Assembly (NCBI RefSeq): GCF_030227115.1
Contig: NZ_JASSUA010000001.1
Coordinates: 1,674,001-1,738,000, forward strand
Direction of reading: 5' to 3'
DNA from: Marinobacter sp. SS13-12
GTDB lineage: Bacteria; Pseudomonadota; Gammaproteobacteria; Pseudomonadales; Oleiphilaceae
Length of the DNA stretch: 64,000 nucleotides
The notes beneath the pieces were generated by a model. The model was not told the DNA's origin, did not search any database, and worked only from the letters and a program-made list of their open reading frames with translations. The position numbers and the translations under genes were made by a program. This document shows positions 43,127 through 51,939 of this stretch, one piece after another; the stretch's first letter is position 1; each line of letters opens with the position of its first letter.

Positions 43127-44512
43127 ATGACCAGGTTACAGCAAGGAACGATAGACACCTTCAGGGGGCAGTTTGGTGGCCCTGTGTTTGAGCCGGCAGA
43201 CGCCGGGTATGACGAGGCGCGCCAGATCTGGAACGCCATGATCGACCGGAAACCGGCCCTGATTGCCCAGTGCCGTTCGGTGGAGGATGTGAAGGCCGCG
43301 GTAAACTTCGGGCGCGATCAGTCGATGCTGGTTTCGGTCAAGGGAGGTGGACACAACATCGCGGGCAACGCGGTGTGCAACGATGGTCTGATGATTGATC
43401 TGTCGAAAATGAAGGACGTTGAAATCGATGTAGAAAAACAGCGCGCCTACGTAGGGCCGGGCTGTACGCTGGCAGACTTCGACGCGGCTGCCCAGTTGCA
43501 TGGATTGGCAACGCCGCTGGGTATCAATTCCACAACAGGTGTCGCGGGCCTGACCCTGGGCGGCGGGTTTGGCTGGCTCAGCCGGAAGCATGGGATGACC
43601 GTTGATAACCTGATTTCTGTGGACATGGTGACCGCCAACGGGCGCCAGACTCGCGCCAGCGCCACCGAGAATCCGGACCTGTTCTGGGGCACGCGGGGCG
43701 GTGGCGGTAACTTCGGGATAGTGACCCGGTTCGAGTTCCAGCTGCACCTGGTGGGGCCGGAGTTGTTGAGTGGGCTGATGGTGTTTCCTTTCGACCAGGC
43801 CCAGTCGGTGGTGACGCAGTTTGCGCGTTTCACGGAAACCATGCCCGATGAGCTCAATATCTGGTTGGTTATTCGCAATGCACCGCCATTACCCTTCCTG
43901 CCTGAATCGGTTCATGGTGAGCCGATCGTCGCCTTGGCGATTTGCTACGCCGGGGACCCGGAAGATGGCGAAAAGCTGATCGCGCCGCTGCGTTCATTCG
44001 GCAAGGCTCACGGAGAGCATGTTGGTGTTCAGCCCTACGCCAACTGGCAGCAGGCTTTCGACCCATTGTTGGTGGACGGTGCGCGGAATTACTGGAAGTC
44101 CCATAATTTTGTGAAGTTGACCGACGATGTGATCCGGGTTGCGCTGGAGTTTGGGGACAAGCTGCCATCGCCCCACTGTGAGATCTTTATTGCCTCTATT
44201 GGTGGCGAGACCGGCCGGGTGGCGGCTGATGCTATGGCCTATTCCAGCCGCGACGCCAACTATGTGATGAACGTGCATGCACGCTGGGAAACGCCCGAGG
44301 AAGATGAGCATTGTCGCCAATGGGCGCGCGCATTCTTTGAGGCCGCCAAACCTTATGCCAGCGGTGGTGCTTACATCAATTTTCTGTCGCACGATGAGGC
44401 TGACCGGGTAGAATTTGCCTACGGGGCGGCTTACGAGCGCCTGGTGAAGGTCAAGCAGAAGTATGATCCGGAGAACCTGTTCCGGGTGAATCAGAATATT
44501 CGACCTGGTTAG
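43127..44512 (+). CDS. BBE-type FAD-linked oxidoreductase
   Basis: 461 residues from the ATG at 43127 (GAGGAG 6 bases upstream). FAD-binding PP-loop with the covalent His: VSVKGGGHNIAGNAVCNDGL, then TTGVAGLTLGGGFGWLSRKH. C-terminal BBE signature YDPENLFRVNQNIRP. The second conserved Cys of bicovalent BBE enzymes is replaced (TLGGGFGWLSR carries no Cys), so a single covalent link is likely. These oxidise alcohols, amines or sugars with O2. Divergent from the FMO-like gene. Confidence 0.88.
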   Translation: MTRLQQGTIDTFRGQFGGPVFEPADAGYDEARQIWNAMIDRKPALIAQCRSVEDVKAAVNFGRDQSMLVSVKGGGHNIAGNAVCNDGLMIDLSKMKDVEIDVEKQRAYVGPGCTLADFDAAAQLHGLATPLGINSTTGVAGLTLGGGFGWLSRKHGMTVDNLISVDMVTANGRQTRASATENPDLFWGTRGGGGNFGIVTRFEFQLHLVGPELLSGLMVFPFDQAQSVVTQFARFTETMPDELNIWLVIRNAPPLPFLPESVHGEPIVALAICYAGDPEDGEKLIAPLRSFGKAHGEHVGVQPYANWQQAFDPLLVDGARNYWKSHNFVKLTDDVIRVALEFGDKLPSPHCEIFIASIGGETGRVAADAMAYSSRDANYVMNVHARWETPEEDEHCRQWARAFFEAAKPYASGGAYINFLSHDEADRVEFAYGAAYERLVKVKQKYDPENLFRVNQNIRPG

Positions 44513-44629
44513 GGGAGGGTGTCCATTGAGAACCGGGGGCACGTGCAGGATCCATTGCCTGGCTGGGTGATAGACTGATGATCAGAGGGACTGAGATTTT
44601 CAAATGTGATTCAGAGGAGGTAACTGACC

Positions 44630-45106
44630 GTGCGATCCCCTTTTCGATTACAGGCCAGCACCTTGCTGCTGGCCATGGTGCTGCCACTGGCCCAAGGGCA
44701 CGCCGCTGAGGATGACGGTGATCCAACCGCGGAGTCATTGCGCCAGGAGGTACAGAGCCTTAATCAGGAGCTGGCGGATTTCACCATCGAGCGGCGGGAA
44801 CGATTGATGACGGACATCGAGGACGTTCTTGGTGCCATTGATGCCCGTATAGAGACACTGGATAGTCGTCTGAAAGAGAACTGGAACTCGACAGACAGGT
44901 TAGCCCGGACCCAGGCGCAGACCGCGCTGGCATCGCTGCGCGGGGAGCGGTCACGGGTGACGGAGTGGCACCAACGTATGCAGGACAGCACTGATGCTAC
45001 CTGGGAGTCCATGAAGGAGGGCTTTAACGACGCCTTCGATAAACTCTCCGAGGCTTGGCAGGGCGCAGAGGAAACTATCCGCCAGACCCTAGAGAAGGAG
45101 TTATAG
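44630..45106 (+). CDS. Periplasmic coiled-coil stress-type protein
   Basis: 158 residues, GTG start with GAGGAGG upstream. Signal peptide (ASTLLLAMVLPLAQGHA). The mature chain is almost all charged helix with heptad spacing: SLRQEVQSLNQELADFTIER, EDVLGAIDARIETLDSRLKE, LASLRGERSRVTEWHQRMQD. Resembles sll1863-type stress-response proteins but without a firm family match. Function unknown. Confidence 0.68.
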   Translation: MRSPFRLQASTLLLAMVLPLAQGHAAEDDGDPTAESLRQEVQSLNQELADFTIERRERLMTDIEDVLGAIDARIETLDSRLKENWNSTDRLARTQAQTALASLRGERSRVTEWHQRMQDSTDATWESMKEGFNDAFDKLSEAWQGAEETIRQTLEKEL

Positions 45107-45117
45107 CGCCGGTGTGA

Positions 45118-46110
45118 TCAATGCGGCGACCACACTTCCCCGTGTTGCATTACCCGAAATTCCGACTCACTGATGCCCTGTTTCTCCAACGCCAGCCGCA
45201 GTCGCCGGGGTGGCTCGTCCATGGGTTCATCGGTTAGCACGAACGTGCCCCAGTGCATGGCTACCGACTGGCGGGCGCCAATATCCTGGTGAATCCTGAC
45301 CGCCTCTTCCGGCGCCACGTGCACCGGGGCCATGAACCAGCGCGGTTCGTAGGCGCCGATGGGGAGCAGCGCCAGATCAATGGGCGCAAACAGCTCGCCT
45401 ATATTGCGAAACACCTGTCCATAACCGGTATCTCCGCCGAAATAGAACCGGAATCCGTCTATTTCCAGGAGCCAGCTACACCAGAGCGAGGTGTTGGTAT
45501 CGGTGGCAGTTCGCCCGCTGAAGTGCTGGGCCGGCAGGCAGAACACTTCGCTTTCGGCGGCCAGGGGGGTCGATTGCCACCAGTCCAGTTCCACCAGATT
45601 CTGGATGCCACGCTTCTCGAACCAGCGTCGCAGCCCCATGGGAATGCAGAAGCACAGGTTATCCCCGAAACGTCGGTGCAACTGGCGAACCGTTGCTTCG
45701 TCGAGATGGTCGTAGTGATTGTGGGAAATCAGTACCAGGTTGATCGGCGGCATTTCCGCCACTGTCAGGGCGGGTGGCGTGAACCGTTTTGGGCCGACCA
45801 ACCGGAAGGGACTGGCGCGGTCCGACAACACCGGGTCGGTAAGCACGCTCAGGCCCCGATACTGGAACAGGAATGACGCATGTCCCAGCCAGACCAGTTG
45901 TGGCGCTGTCGGCGGGTTCATCAGCAAGTGGGCATCCGGGCGCAGCAGCGTGTAGCGTTTACCCGGCGGGAAACGGCGCCCGGGGGCCAGTTGCCAGCGC
46001 AGGAAATCCCCCAGGCCATGCGGCTCCACGCGCTCCAGATTGCGATACCTGCCCTGGTAGAAATGGGGTTTTGCGGCAAGGACTGCCAGGCGTTCACGGT
46101 CGATGGTCAT
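45118..46110 (-). CDS. Metallo-beta-lactamase-fold hydrolase (NAPE-PLD/UlaG-like)
   Basis: 330 residues. VWLGHASFLFQYRGLSVLTD opens the fold; zinc-ligand motifs are SHNHYDHLDEATV (HxHxDH), PAQHFSGR, FYFGGDTGYG and MHWGTFVLTDEP. The N-terminal extension (HFYQGRYRNLERVEPHGLGD) and order match bacterial NAPE-PLD-like phosphodiesterases that may cleave phospholipid-type substrates. Cytoplasmic. Faces the DUF6152 operon, not part of it. Confidence 0.87.
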   Translation of the reverse strand: MTIDRERLAVLAAKPHFYQGRYRNLERVEPHGLGDFLRWQLAPGRRFPPGKRYTLLRPDAHLLMNPPTAPQLVWLGHASFLFQYRGLSVLTDPVLSDRASPFRLVGPKRFTPPALTVAEMPPINLVLISHNHYDHLDEATVRQLHRRFGDNLCFCIPMGLRRWFEKRGIQNLVELDWWQSTPLAAESEVFCLPAQHFSGRTATDTNTSLWCSWLLEIDGFRFYFGGDTGYGQVFRNIGELFAPIDLALLPIGAYEPRWFMAPVHVAPEEAVRIHQDIGARQSVAMHWGTFVLTDEPMDEPPRRLRLALEKQGISESEFRVMQHGEVWSPH

Positions 46111-46273
46111 GGATCGGGCTCACCCGTTTTTGATGAAGGAGATTTACGATGCATAACTCCAATAATAACGATAGCCGGCCGGTAATTCCGCCACATCCCG
46201 ATTGTCGAATATACTGGACTACGGAACTTGCGGTTTAGATTACCCTGATAAACCCGCCACAGGAGGACTGGAT

Positions 46274-46654
46274 ATGCCTCACTTTCGTTTTACCTACCTG
46301 CTCTGTTTTGCCGTTCTTGCTGCTTTTCTCGCTGCCTCTGCCGCTCAGGCTCATCACGGTTGGGCCTGGGCAACGGACGAGGAATTTGAAATCACCGGTA
46401 CCATCAAGTCAGTTCGCCTTGGTAATCCCCATGGCGAGGTCACGATAGACGTTGATGGCGATGCATGGGTTGTGGAAGTCGGCCAGCCCTGGCGTAACGA
46501 CCGTGTCGGGCTCAGCAAAGAGATGTTGAGCCAGGGCCGGGAAATCACCGTGCACGGTCATCGCTCCGCCAAAGAAGGCGAACGGCTGGTCAAAGCTGAG
46601 CGGGTTGTAATCGACGGGAAGGACTACGATTTATATCCCGACCGTACCTCCTGA
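46274..46654 (+). CDS. DUF6152 family periplasmic protein
   Basis: 126 residues from the ATG at 46274 (AGGAGGACTGGAT in front). Signal peptide (FTYLLCFAVLAAFLAASAAQ), then HHGWAWATDEEFEITGTIKS, where the leading HHGW is typical of DUF6152, and NPHGEVTIDVDGDAWVVEVG. Beta-rich, possibly metal-binding at the N-terminal histidines (copper is a guess). Followed 8 bp later by the DUF6644 membrane gene; the two are a recurring pair. Confidence 0.82.
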   Translation: MPHFRFTYLLCFAVLAAFLAASAAQAHHGWAWATDEEFEITGTIKSVRLGNPHGEVTIDVDGDAWVVEVGQPWRNDRVGLSKEMLSQGREITVHGHRSAKEGERLVKAERVVIDGKDYDLYPDRTS

Positions 46655-46662
46655 GCCCGGGG

Positions 46663-47148
46663 ATGATTGAGCAGGCGCTGGTCTCCGTCGAGGATTTGGC
46701 TTTTGTCTCAGTCTTGCGCAATTCCACGTTTATGTACCCGCTGGTCAACGCCGGGCATATTCTCGGGATTTCGATGCTGGTCGGCGGCATTGTGCCGTTG
46801 GATTTACGTTTGCTGGGACTCTGGCGCAAGTACCCCATGATGGTGTTTGTCGATGTGCTTCGAATCACATCGGCGATGGGTTTGGGGTTGGCGGTTGTCT
46901 GTGGTGCGCTGTTATTCGCCACGGCGGCCGTGGACTACGCCGGGTCGGTACTGTTCCAGACGAAGATCGTAGTTGTCTTGTTGGGTGTGTCGAACGCGTT
47001 GATTCTGGGGCAGGTGTTGAATCGCCAGCATATACGGAGCCTCCCGATGAATGCACGTATGCCTTTACCCTTGAGGGCAGGGGCCGTGTTGTCTCTGGTG
47101 GTCTGGGTCAGTGCGCTGGTCCTTGGCAGGCTGTTGGGGTACTTCTGA
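46663..47148 (+). CDS. DUF6644 family membrane protein
   Basis: 161 residues. Four or five hydrophobic segments: LVNAGHILGISMLVGGIVPL, SAMGLGLAVVCGALLFATAA, KIVVVLLGVSNALIL and AGAVLSLVVWVSALVLGRLL. A conserved NAGH in the first helix. Immediately after the DUF6152 gene and probably translated from the same mRNA. Role unknown, perhaps a membrane partner of the periplasmic protein. Confidence 0.8.
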   Translation: MIEQALVSVEDLAFVSVLRNSTFMYPLVNAGHILGISMLVGGIVPLDLRLLGLWRKYPMMVFVDVLRITSAMGLGLAVVCGALLFATAAVDYAGSVLFQTKIVVVLLGVSNALILGQVLNRQHIRSLPMNARMPLPLRAGAVLSLVVWVSALVLGRLLGYF

Positions 47149-47177
47149 GCTGACGCTGGAACCCTGCTACCTGTGGT

Positions 47178-48218
47178 CTAAAAAATAGGTTCGCCTGTAG
47201 CTTTGACCGCGTAGAACAGGCAGTCACTCTTTGCAATAACCGGGTTGGTGGTGATCATGAAGGCTTTGATGGCCTGGGCGGGAAAGATCTGCCCATTCTC
47301 GACTCGAAGAATCTGCGCCATGTTCTCGGTCCGGTTGTGGCCGATCGCTGTGAGTATGCCCAGGCCTTTTTTACCGACCCATCCGAGAGGCTCATCTGGG
47401 GAGACAATCCCGAAATTGCGGTGTTCGATGTCTGGTGGAAACGTCAGGTCAGCCTGCCCGCTGGGCTCAAGGCGGTACTCTATGGTCGCTTCAGGAGCCA
47501 GCTCTACCCGAATCGGATTGCGCAGTACGGCGACGTCCCACTCCGCTTTTTCCAGTGCCAACACGTCTGGTCTTGAGGTGTACCGAACGAGTCCCTCGTA
47601 CGCCAGTTGATGAGCTTGATCATCCTGGGCTCCCCCGCACTCGATGGTGACCGTGGGCACTTCCTGCTCAGAGTATTCCATCAGCGCACCCAGACGAAGG
47701 TCCGTCATTATAAGGCGGTCGGTATAGAGCGAGGTCAGCGCCTGATGTTCGGCGTCATTGGTGATGGTGACAGCGAAAGCCGGGCCTGTGCCCGAGGTGT
47801 TGTGCACGTCCAGCAGGCATTCAGGTTGCGCCTTATGAAGCTCTGCCAGCAAGGCTTGGGCGATGGATCCTTCTTCCCCCTCGAAAGGTTCCTTGAAACA
47901 CCGATTGAGGTCGAGCCCTTTGGGTAGCTGGCGAAATGAGAACCTGGGTGGCATCTTCGCCGGATAGACCCCTCCGAGGAGAAACAGCATGTTGACTGCG
48001 GGCGTGTGCTGCTCGAGCAGCCACTGGTGTAACGCAAACAGACCCGAAGGCTCATTGCCGTGCAGAAGCGTTGCCATGGCTCGGGTACGGGAGCGGTCGC
48101 GACCGGTGACGTGCACCACTGTAGGCTTTTGCAGTCGGTCCAGCCACTCAAGGGGAGAGCGACCCAGCGTCCGGGGTGAAGGATCATTCAGGTAATCAAG
48201 TACGTTGGAGTTGCTCAC
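47178..48218 (-). CDS. AstE/aspartoacylase-like M14 enzyme
   Basis: About 346 residues. GTG at 48218 overlaps the stop of the upstream GCS2 gene (GTGA) with GGAAG in front; an ATG 15 bases upstream is an alternative. Zinc site ATLLHGNEPSGLFAL (HxxE) and the third ligand in LLDVHNTSGTGPAF, Glu in VTIECGGAQDD. This is the succinylglutamate desuccinylase/aspartoacylase branch of M14, which cleaves N-acyl groups from amino acids or peptides. Coupled to the ligase, so the pair may add and remove an amide-linked group. Last gene of the KAS-III/peptide cluster. Confidence 0.85.
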   Translation of the reverse strand: MSNSNVLDYLNDPSPRTLGRSPLEWLDRLQKPTVVHVTGRDRSRTRAMATLLHGNEPSGLFALHQWLLEQHTPAVNMLFLLGGVYPAKMPPRFSFRQLPKGLDLNRCFKEPFEGEEGSIAQALLAELHKAQPECLLDVHNTSGTGPAFAVTITNDAEHQALTSLYTDRLIMTDLRLGALMEYSEQEVPTVTIECGGAQDDQAHQLAYEGLVRYTSRPDVLALEKAEWDVAVLRNPIRVELAPEATIEYRLEPSGQADLTFPPDIEHRNFGIVSPDEPLGWVGKKGLGILTAIGHNRTENMAQILRVENGQIFPAQAIKAFMITTNPVIAKSDCLFYAVKATGEPIF

Positions 48219-49699
48219 GGCGACAGCTTCCATTCATGCAGTGGGATGTTTTTCTTCTGGTTGGCCATGTAAAGGGACAGCATACTCCGGAACGCTTCAT
48301 CTCGACTCAGGGATTTGAATAAAGACTCGGTGATATGGCGCTGCCATCGGGCGCCCGACATGGCGGTTTCAATTCGGCCTTCGATGATTCCCAGCAGGCG
48401 GTGAATTTCCGTCTCATCCACGGCGGTTTGTTTCAATGCTTCCCGGGCGCGGGGCAGCAGTTCTCGGGCCACGGTTAACAGGGGCGTATCCTGCAACTGA
48501 ACCTGATCCTTGTGCGGCCAGATGATTTCTGCGCCGATGCCATATTTGGCGGCGCGGTAGAAATTGTGTTCAGTGTAATGGAAGGGCAGTATCGACGTCA
48601 GATGAGCTATGTCATCGAGCACTGCCAGCGCAGCCCCGATCACGAACAGGCCGTTCGCACACATATCAACGGCAGTCGGGCCTGCGGGCATGGAACGAAT
48701 CTCGATACGCAGATGGCCGCCGTCGGCGTGATCATAGATGGCCCGGTTCCAGGGCCAGGTGGTGCCCTGGTGCAGGCGCAGTTCCGCAAGTTTCGGCACT
48801 TCGCCACGATCTATCACGGCCATCGGATCTTCATCCGACATCAGTGGAATGATCGGAGGATACAGCGATGCCGAGGCTGCAAACAGTTCCCAGGCGCTGC
48901 GTATCCAGCCGTTTCCGTAATAGACCCGAGGCGGATGGCGCCAGGTTTTATGGTTGGGTGATCGGCTGTCAATGGATTGCTTGAACAGGGCAATCCGGGT
49001 TTCGTCCCACAGGTGGTGGCCAAACAGGCTGGGTGAATTGCTGGCCAGAGCGAGGACAACCGGCGTGACCAGTTGGACCGCATTGAAATAATCGGCAAAA
49101 CGATGGGCGGGCACACGCCAGTGCAGCTGGAATGACGTATTGGCCCCTTCCATATAGACGTCGTCGGCCTCCAGATCGATGACATCGTTGCCACCAATAT
49201 GGATGCTGAAAGGCTCGCCCCGTTGCTTGAGCAACGCATTCGATAGCGCATGATAGCGGGGCTCGTCTGTCATCACCTTTGCGCCCATATCGGACTGGCG
49301 AAGCGTGGGCAGAATGCCGATTGGTACCAGTTCCCCATCCAGTGACGCGGCGTGCTGGTTGATTCGTCGGATCGCAGCGAGCAGCTCTTGCTCTGTTCTG
49401 GCAAACGGAGATCCCTTGAAAGCCTGGGGGCTGAGGTTGTATTCGAGATTGAAGCGGTTGAGCTCAACCGTCAGCTGGGGGTCCTGAACGCTGGCGGCGA
49501 TTTCTGTGTTGATGAGTTGCACTTGCAGGTCAGGGTTTACGATGTAGAACTCGACCTCGGCGCCAATGGAGCTCTCTCCTTCACCAAACCCGGGCCGGTT
49601 CAGAAGACGAGTGAGCGCTTTAAGGTCCGTCCGGACCTTGGCTGCAAAACGTTCAAACTCTTCCGGTGCGAATTCTGTTGTCTTGATTGACAATCCCAC
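48215..49699 (-). CDS. Glutamate-cysteine ligase family (GCS2-like) carboxylate-amine ligase
   Basis: 494 residues from a GTG at 49699. GVEVEF-like signature IGAEVEFYIVNP, LEYNLSPQAF, the Mg/ATP region GGNDVIDLEADDVYMEGANT and LRIEIRSMPAGPTAVDMCAN. It resembles a GCS2 carboxylate-amine ligase, which forms an amide between a carboxylate and an amine using ATP. Not a housekeeping GshA: the context is a gene cluster with an M14 deacylase coupled downstream and a papain-like protein and short peptide upstream. Substrate unknown; peptide ligation is possible. Confidence 0.8.
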   Translation of the reverse strand: MGLSIKTTEFAPEEFERFAAKVRTDLKALTRLLNRPGFGEGESSIGAEVEFYIVNPDLQVQLINTEIAASVQDPQLTVELNRFNLEYNLSPQAFKGSPFARTEQELLAAIRRINQHAASLDGELVPIGILPTLRQSDMGAKVMTDEPRYHALSNALLKQRGEPFSIHIGGNDVIDLEADDVYMEGANTSFQLHWRVPAHRFADYFNAVQLVTPVVLALASNSPSLFGHHLWDETRIALFKQSIDSRSPNHKTWRHPPRVYYGNGWIRSAWELFAASASLYPPIIPLMSDEDPMAVIDRGEVPKLAELRLHQGTTWPWNRAIYDHADGGHLRIEIRSMPAGPTAVDMCANGLFVIGAALAVLDDIAHLTSILPFHYTEHNFYRAAKYGIGAEIIWPHKDQVQLQDTPLLTVARELLPRAREALKQTAVDETEIHRLLGIIEGRIETAMSGARWQRHITESLFKSLSRDEAFRSMLSLYMANQKKNIPLHEWKLSP

Positions 49700-49799
49700 G
49701 GCAACGTCGACTCTGGCGCTAACTTACTTTGATAGTAGTCAGTTCTGGGATTCTTTCATGCAAATTAAGGCAAAACCGGACTTGGGAGGCGCGTGATCT

Positions 49800-51767
49800 T
49801 TAAGCCTGGCGCCCTGCCGCCCAACTGCTTTTCGCCAGATCCATGGCACGGTTGACGTCATCGGCTGGGACATCTCCCGGCTCACCCTTTTCGAGTGGGT
49901 CGTAGTGAAAGACATACAGGCGCGAGACGAACTCGGCCACCGGCAGCGAGGCTTCGCCATACCGCTCGTTGTGGCCGTGGGTTGAGGTGACGATGCCTTG
50001 GCCCCAGTCCTGCCCGCTGTCGTTGTTGGGATTGAAAAAGTAGACGCGCATGGTTTTGTCCGCATCCAGTGCCAGCCGCTGGATGGTGATGGCGTGCCAG
50101 CCAAGAAAGCGCGTGGCGCTGTCGGTCACCGCAATACCGGCCGGTTGTGGATTGATGACCGGAATGTTGCCGTTGTAGAAAGGGTGATAGGCGGCAAAAA
50201 AATCGCGGATGAACCCATCGAAGTCTTTAAGGCCACCCGTGAACACATCAACGGCAATGCGAAATCCGTGGCCGACCTGGTCGCCATGGAATTCTGAGTT
50301 GACCCATTTGTGGGGATCTTCTCCGCGCCCGACACTGCGTCGACCCATTTCAAAATAGATGCGATCCAGGTGCGGCACGGTCAGCAGGGAGACCGCATCC
50401 ACATCCACCGGTGGCTCGGTGGCCAGTCCGGCGCCGAGTTCCCGTGAGGATATGCTGTCACCTTCAAAGCGCATCGTGATTTCATCGTCCCGCGCTGCCC
50501 AGGCAAGGATCCGAAGCAATTCTGCGGGCATGTTGTAGGCCCACATGGAGAGGGCGCGGGTAGACTGGCAGGTGGGATAGTTTCCCTGTCCGATGCCCAA
50601 CGGGCGCCCAAGTACATTGAGGACGTCGGCGAGCAGAAAGCATTCGGGGGAGCGGCTGCTGCCGAATACGGCCACAATCTTCTCGGCCGCAGTGTCGCAG
50701 AGCGGCAGGCGTATCTGGCGCCACAGGGACGGCGCTACCGGAGGCGCGTAGAGAATGCCCCGCTCAAGCATCATGGCCAGGCCATAGGCACACTGGCTGG
50801 TCTCTGGAAACAGGGCGTCGTCAATCAGGCGATGAATCAACGCAGGGTAGCAGTGAAACGCGTCGGCACCCGTATAGCTCAGCCCCAGGGCAGTGGGGAT
50901 CAGCTCGTTCCAGCGGTTTCGCAGGTAGCGTATGAAGACCGGCATGTAAGCGGATACCAGGCCGGTAGAGTGCATGGCCTGGGCAAAGGCGATGGCCTCC
51001 TTTAGCAGGGTGGCATCGTCCATGTCCGCCAGCCGCTCAGTATAGACATCAAAGCCGGGATCTTCCCGGCACCCCTCGGTGGGGCTGAACACGGCGTTGA
51101 TCAGTTGCACCGCGTCGTCGCTGACTTCGCCACCCAGGGTGTCCGGCTTTTCCAGACAGACCGCTATCTGGGTCACCATGTGTTTAACACCCGCTACCTG
51201 GACGGGACGCTGCTCCAGAATCCGCCACACTTCGGCCACCAGATCTTCCAGGAGGTTTTCGTAGCCCAGATGCTGCAGCAGGTAGTGGTACAGGTTCTGA
51301 ACGGCGTAGCCGAGCTGATCGGGCCGCAGCCGGTCGCTCTCCTGGAGATCATTGACCACCAGATCGAGATTCATCGCCAGTACCTGGGCGAGAAAGTGAT
51401 GGGCGTGTTCCGCCGAGATAGACGTGTGGGTGTAATCGCCTTTGGCTACCGCCAGAAGGCGAATCTGGCTCAGGCTTTCAACCAGTGTTGCGGCCGATTC
51501 CCCGTGGCGAACCGTGCGTGCGGCCAGGGAGGGCACCAGTGTCTGTGGGTAGTCCCAATCGCTTCCACCAAAGAATCCGGCCGACTCAATGGCCGGGACG
51601 CGTTCGTAAAGCGCTTCCAGACCTTCCGGGCTGAGCATCAGGGGTTTTGCCGCATCGATCACCTCGAATACCGGCGAGACGCCCTCGATGGCATTGGTTT
51701 CCGCAAGGCGGTCGATGGCCGCGTCAAGTGGCTTCAGGTTTTCGGGTTCGTGGTTGGCTCTGGTCAT
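49800..51767 (-). CDS. Large protein with papain/transglutaminase-like catalytic pattern
   Basis: 655 residues, no family recognised. N-terminal ~380 residues are helical (FFGGSDWDYPQTLVPSLAAR, ISAEHAHHFLAQVLAMNLDL, LGYAVQNLYHYLLQHLGYEN). Then a papain-like pattern: GQGNYPTCQSTRALSMWAYN (Cys about 400 before a helix), later ATRFLGWHAITIQRL (His about 558) and RVYFFNPNNDSGQDWGQ (Asn/Asp about 579-583), the C-H-N order of papain and transglutaminase folds. It could cleave or crosslink a peptide. The short gene 51801-51920 lies 33 bp upstream. No signal peptide. Confidence 0.6.
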   Translation of the reverse strand: MTRANHEPENLKPLDAAIDRLAETNAIEGVSPVFEVIDAAKPLMLSPEGLEALYERVPAIESAGFFGGSDWDYPQTLVPSLAARTVRHGESAATLVESLSQIRLLAVAKGDYTHTSISAEHAHHFLAQVLAMNLDLVVNDLQESDRLRPDQLGYAVQNLYHYLLQHLGYENLLEDLVAEVWRILEQRPVQVAGVKHMVTQIAVCLEKPDTLGGEVSDDAVQLINAVFSPTEGCREDPGFDVYTERLADMDDATLLKEAIAFAQAMHSTGLVSAYMPVFIRYLRNRWNELIPTALGLSYTGADAFHCYPALIHRLIDDALFPETSQCAYGLAMMLERGILYAPPVAPSLWRQIRLPLCDTAAEKIVAVFGSSRSPECFLLADVLNVLGRPLGIGQGNYPTCQSTRALSMWAYNMPAELLRILAWAARDDEITMRFEGDSISSRELGAGLATEPPVDVDAVSLLTVPHLDRIYFEMGRRSVGRGEDPHKWVNSEFHGDQVGHGFRIAVDVFTGGLKDFDGFIRDFFAAYHPFYNGNIPVINPQPAGIAVTDSATRFLGWHAITIQRLALDADKTMRVYFFNPNNDSGQDWGQGIVTSTHGHNERYGEASLPVAEFVSRLYVFHYDPLEKGEPGDVPADDVNRAMDLAKSSWAAGRQA

Positions 51768-51800
51768 ACCGTCCTATCTTTCAGTGAACTTCAGGACATG

Positions 51801-51920
51801 TCAACGGCACCCCGACCCTGCGGTGCAAACGCCTGGCGGAAGCTTGGGTGCCATCATCGTCTTCTGGTCAATCGTGCGCCCTTCAACGATGAAGGTTCCG
51901 TCACCAACCGCGTAAACCAT
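51801..51920 (-). CDS. 39-residue peptide, candidate precursor
   Basis: ATG at 51920 with TAGGAG about 7 bases upstream; stop at 51801. It starts 19 bp after the stop of the KAS-III gene and ends 33 bp before the papain-like gene, so it is tightly in the operon. The sequence starts MVYAVGDGTFIVEG and ends PKLPPGVCTAGSGCR, with a basic middle part (RTIDQKTMM). Two Cys and a Gly/Ser/Thr-rich tail look like a small modified-peptide core after a leader. Too short for standard gene callers. Translation and modification are inferred from context. Confidence 0.6.
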   Translation of the reverse strand: MVYAVGDGTFIVEGRTIDQKTMMAPKLPPGVCTAGSGCR

Positions 51921-51939
51921 GCGCTTCTCCTAACGCGAT

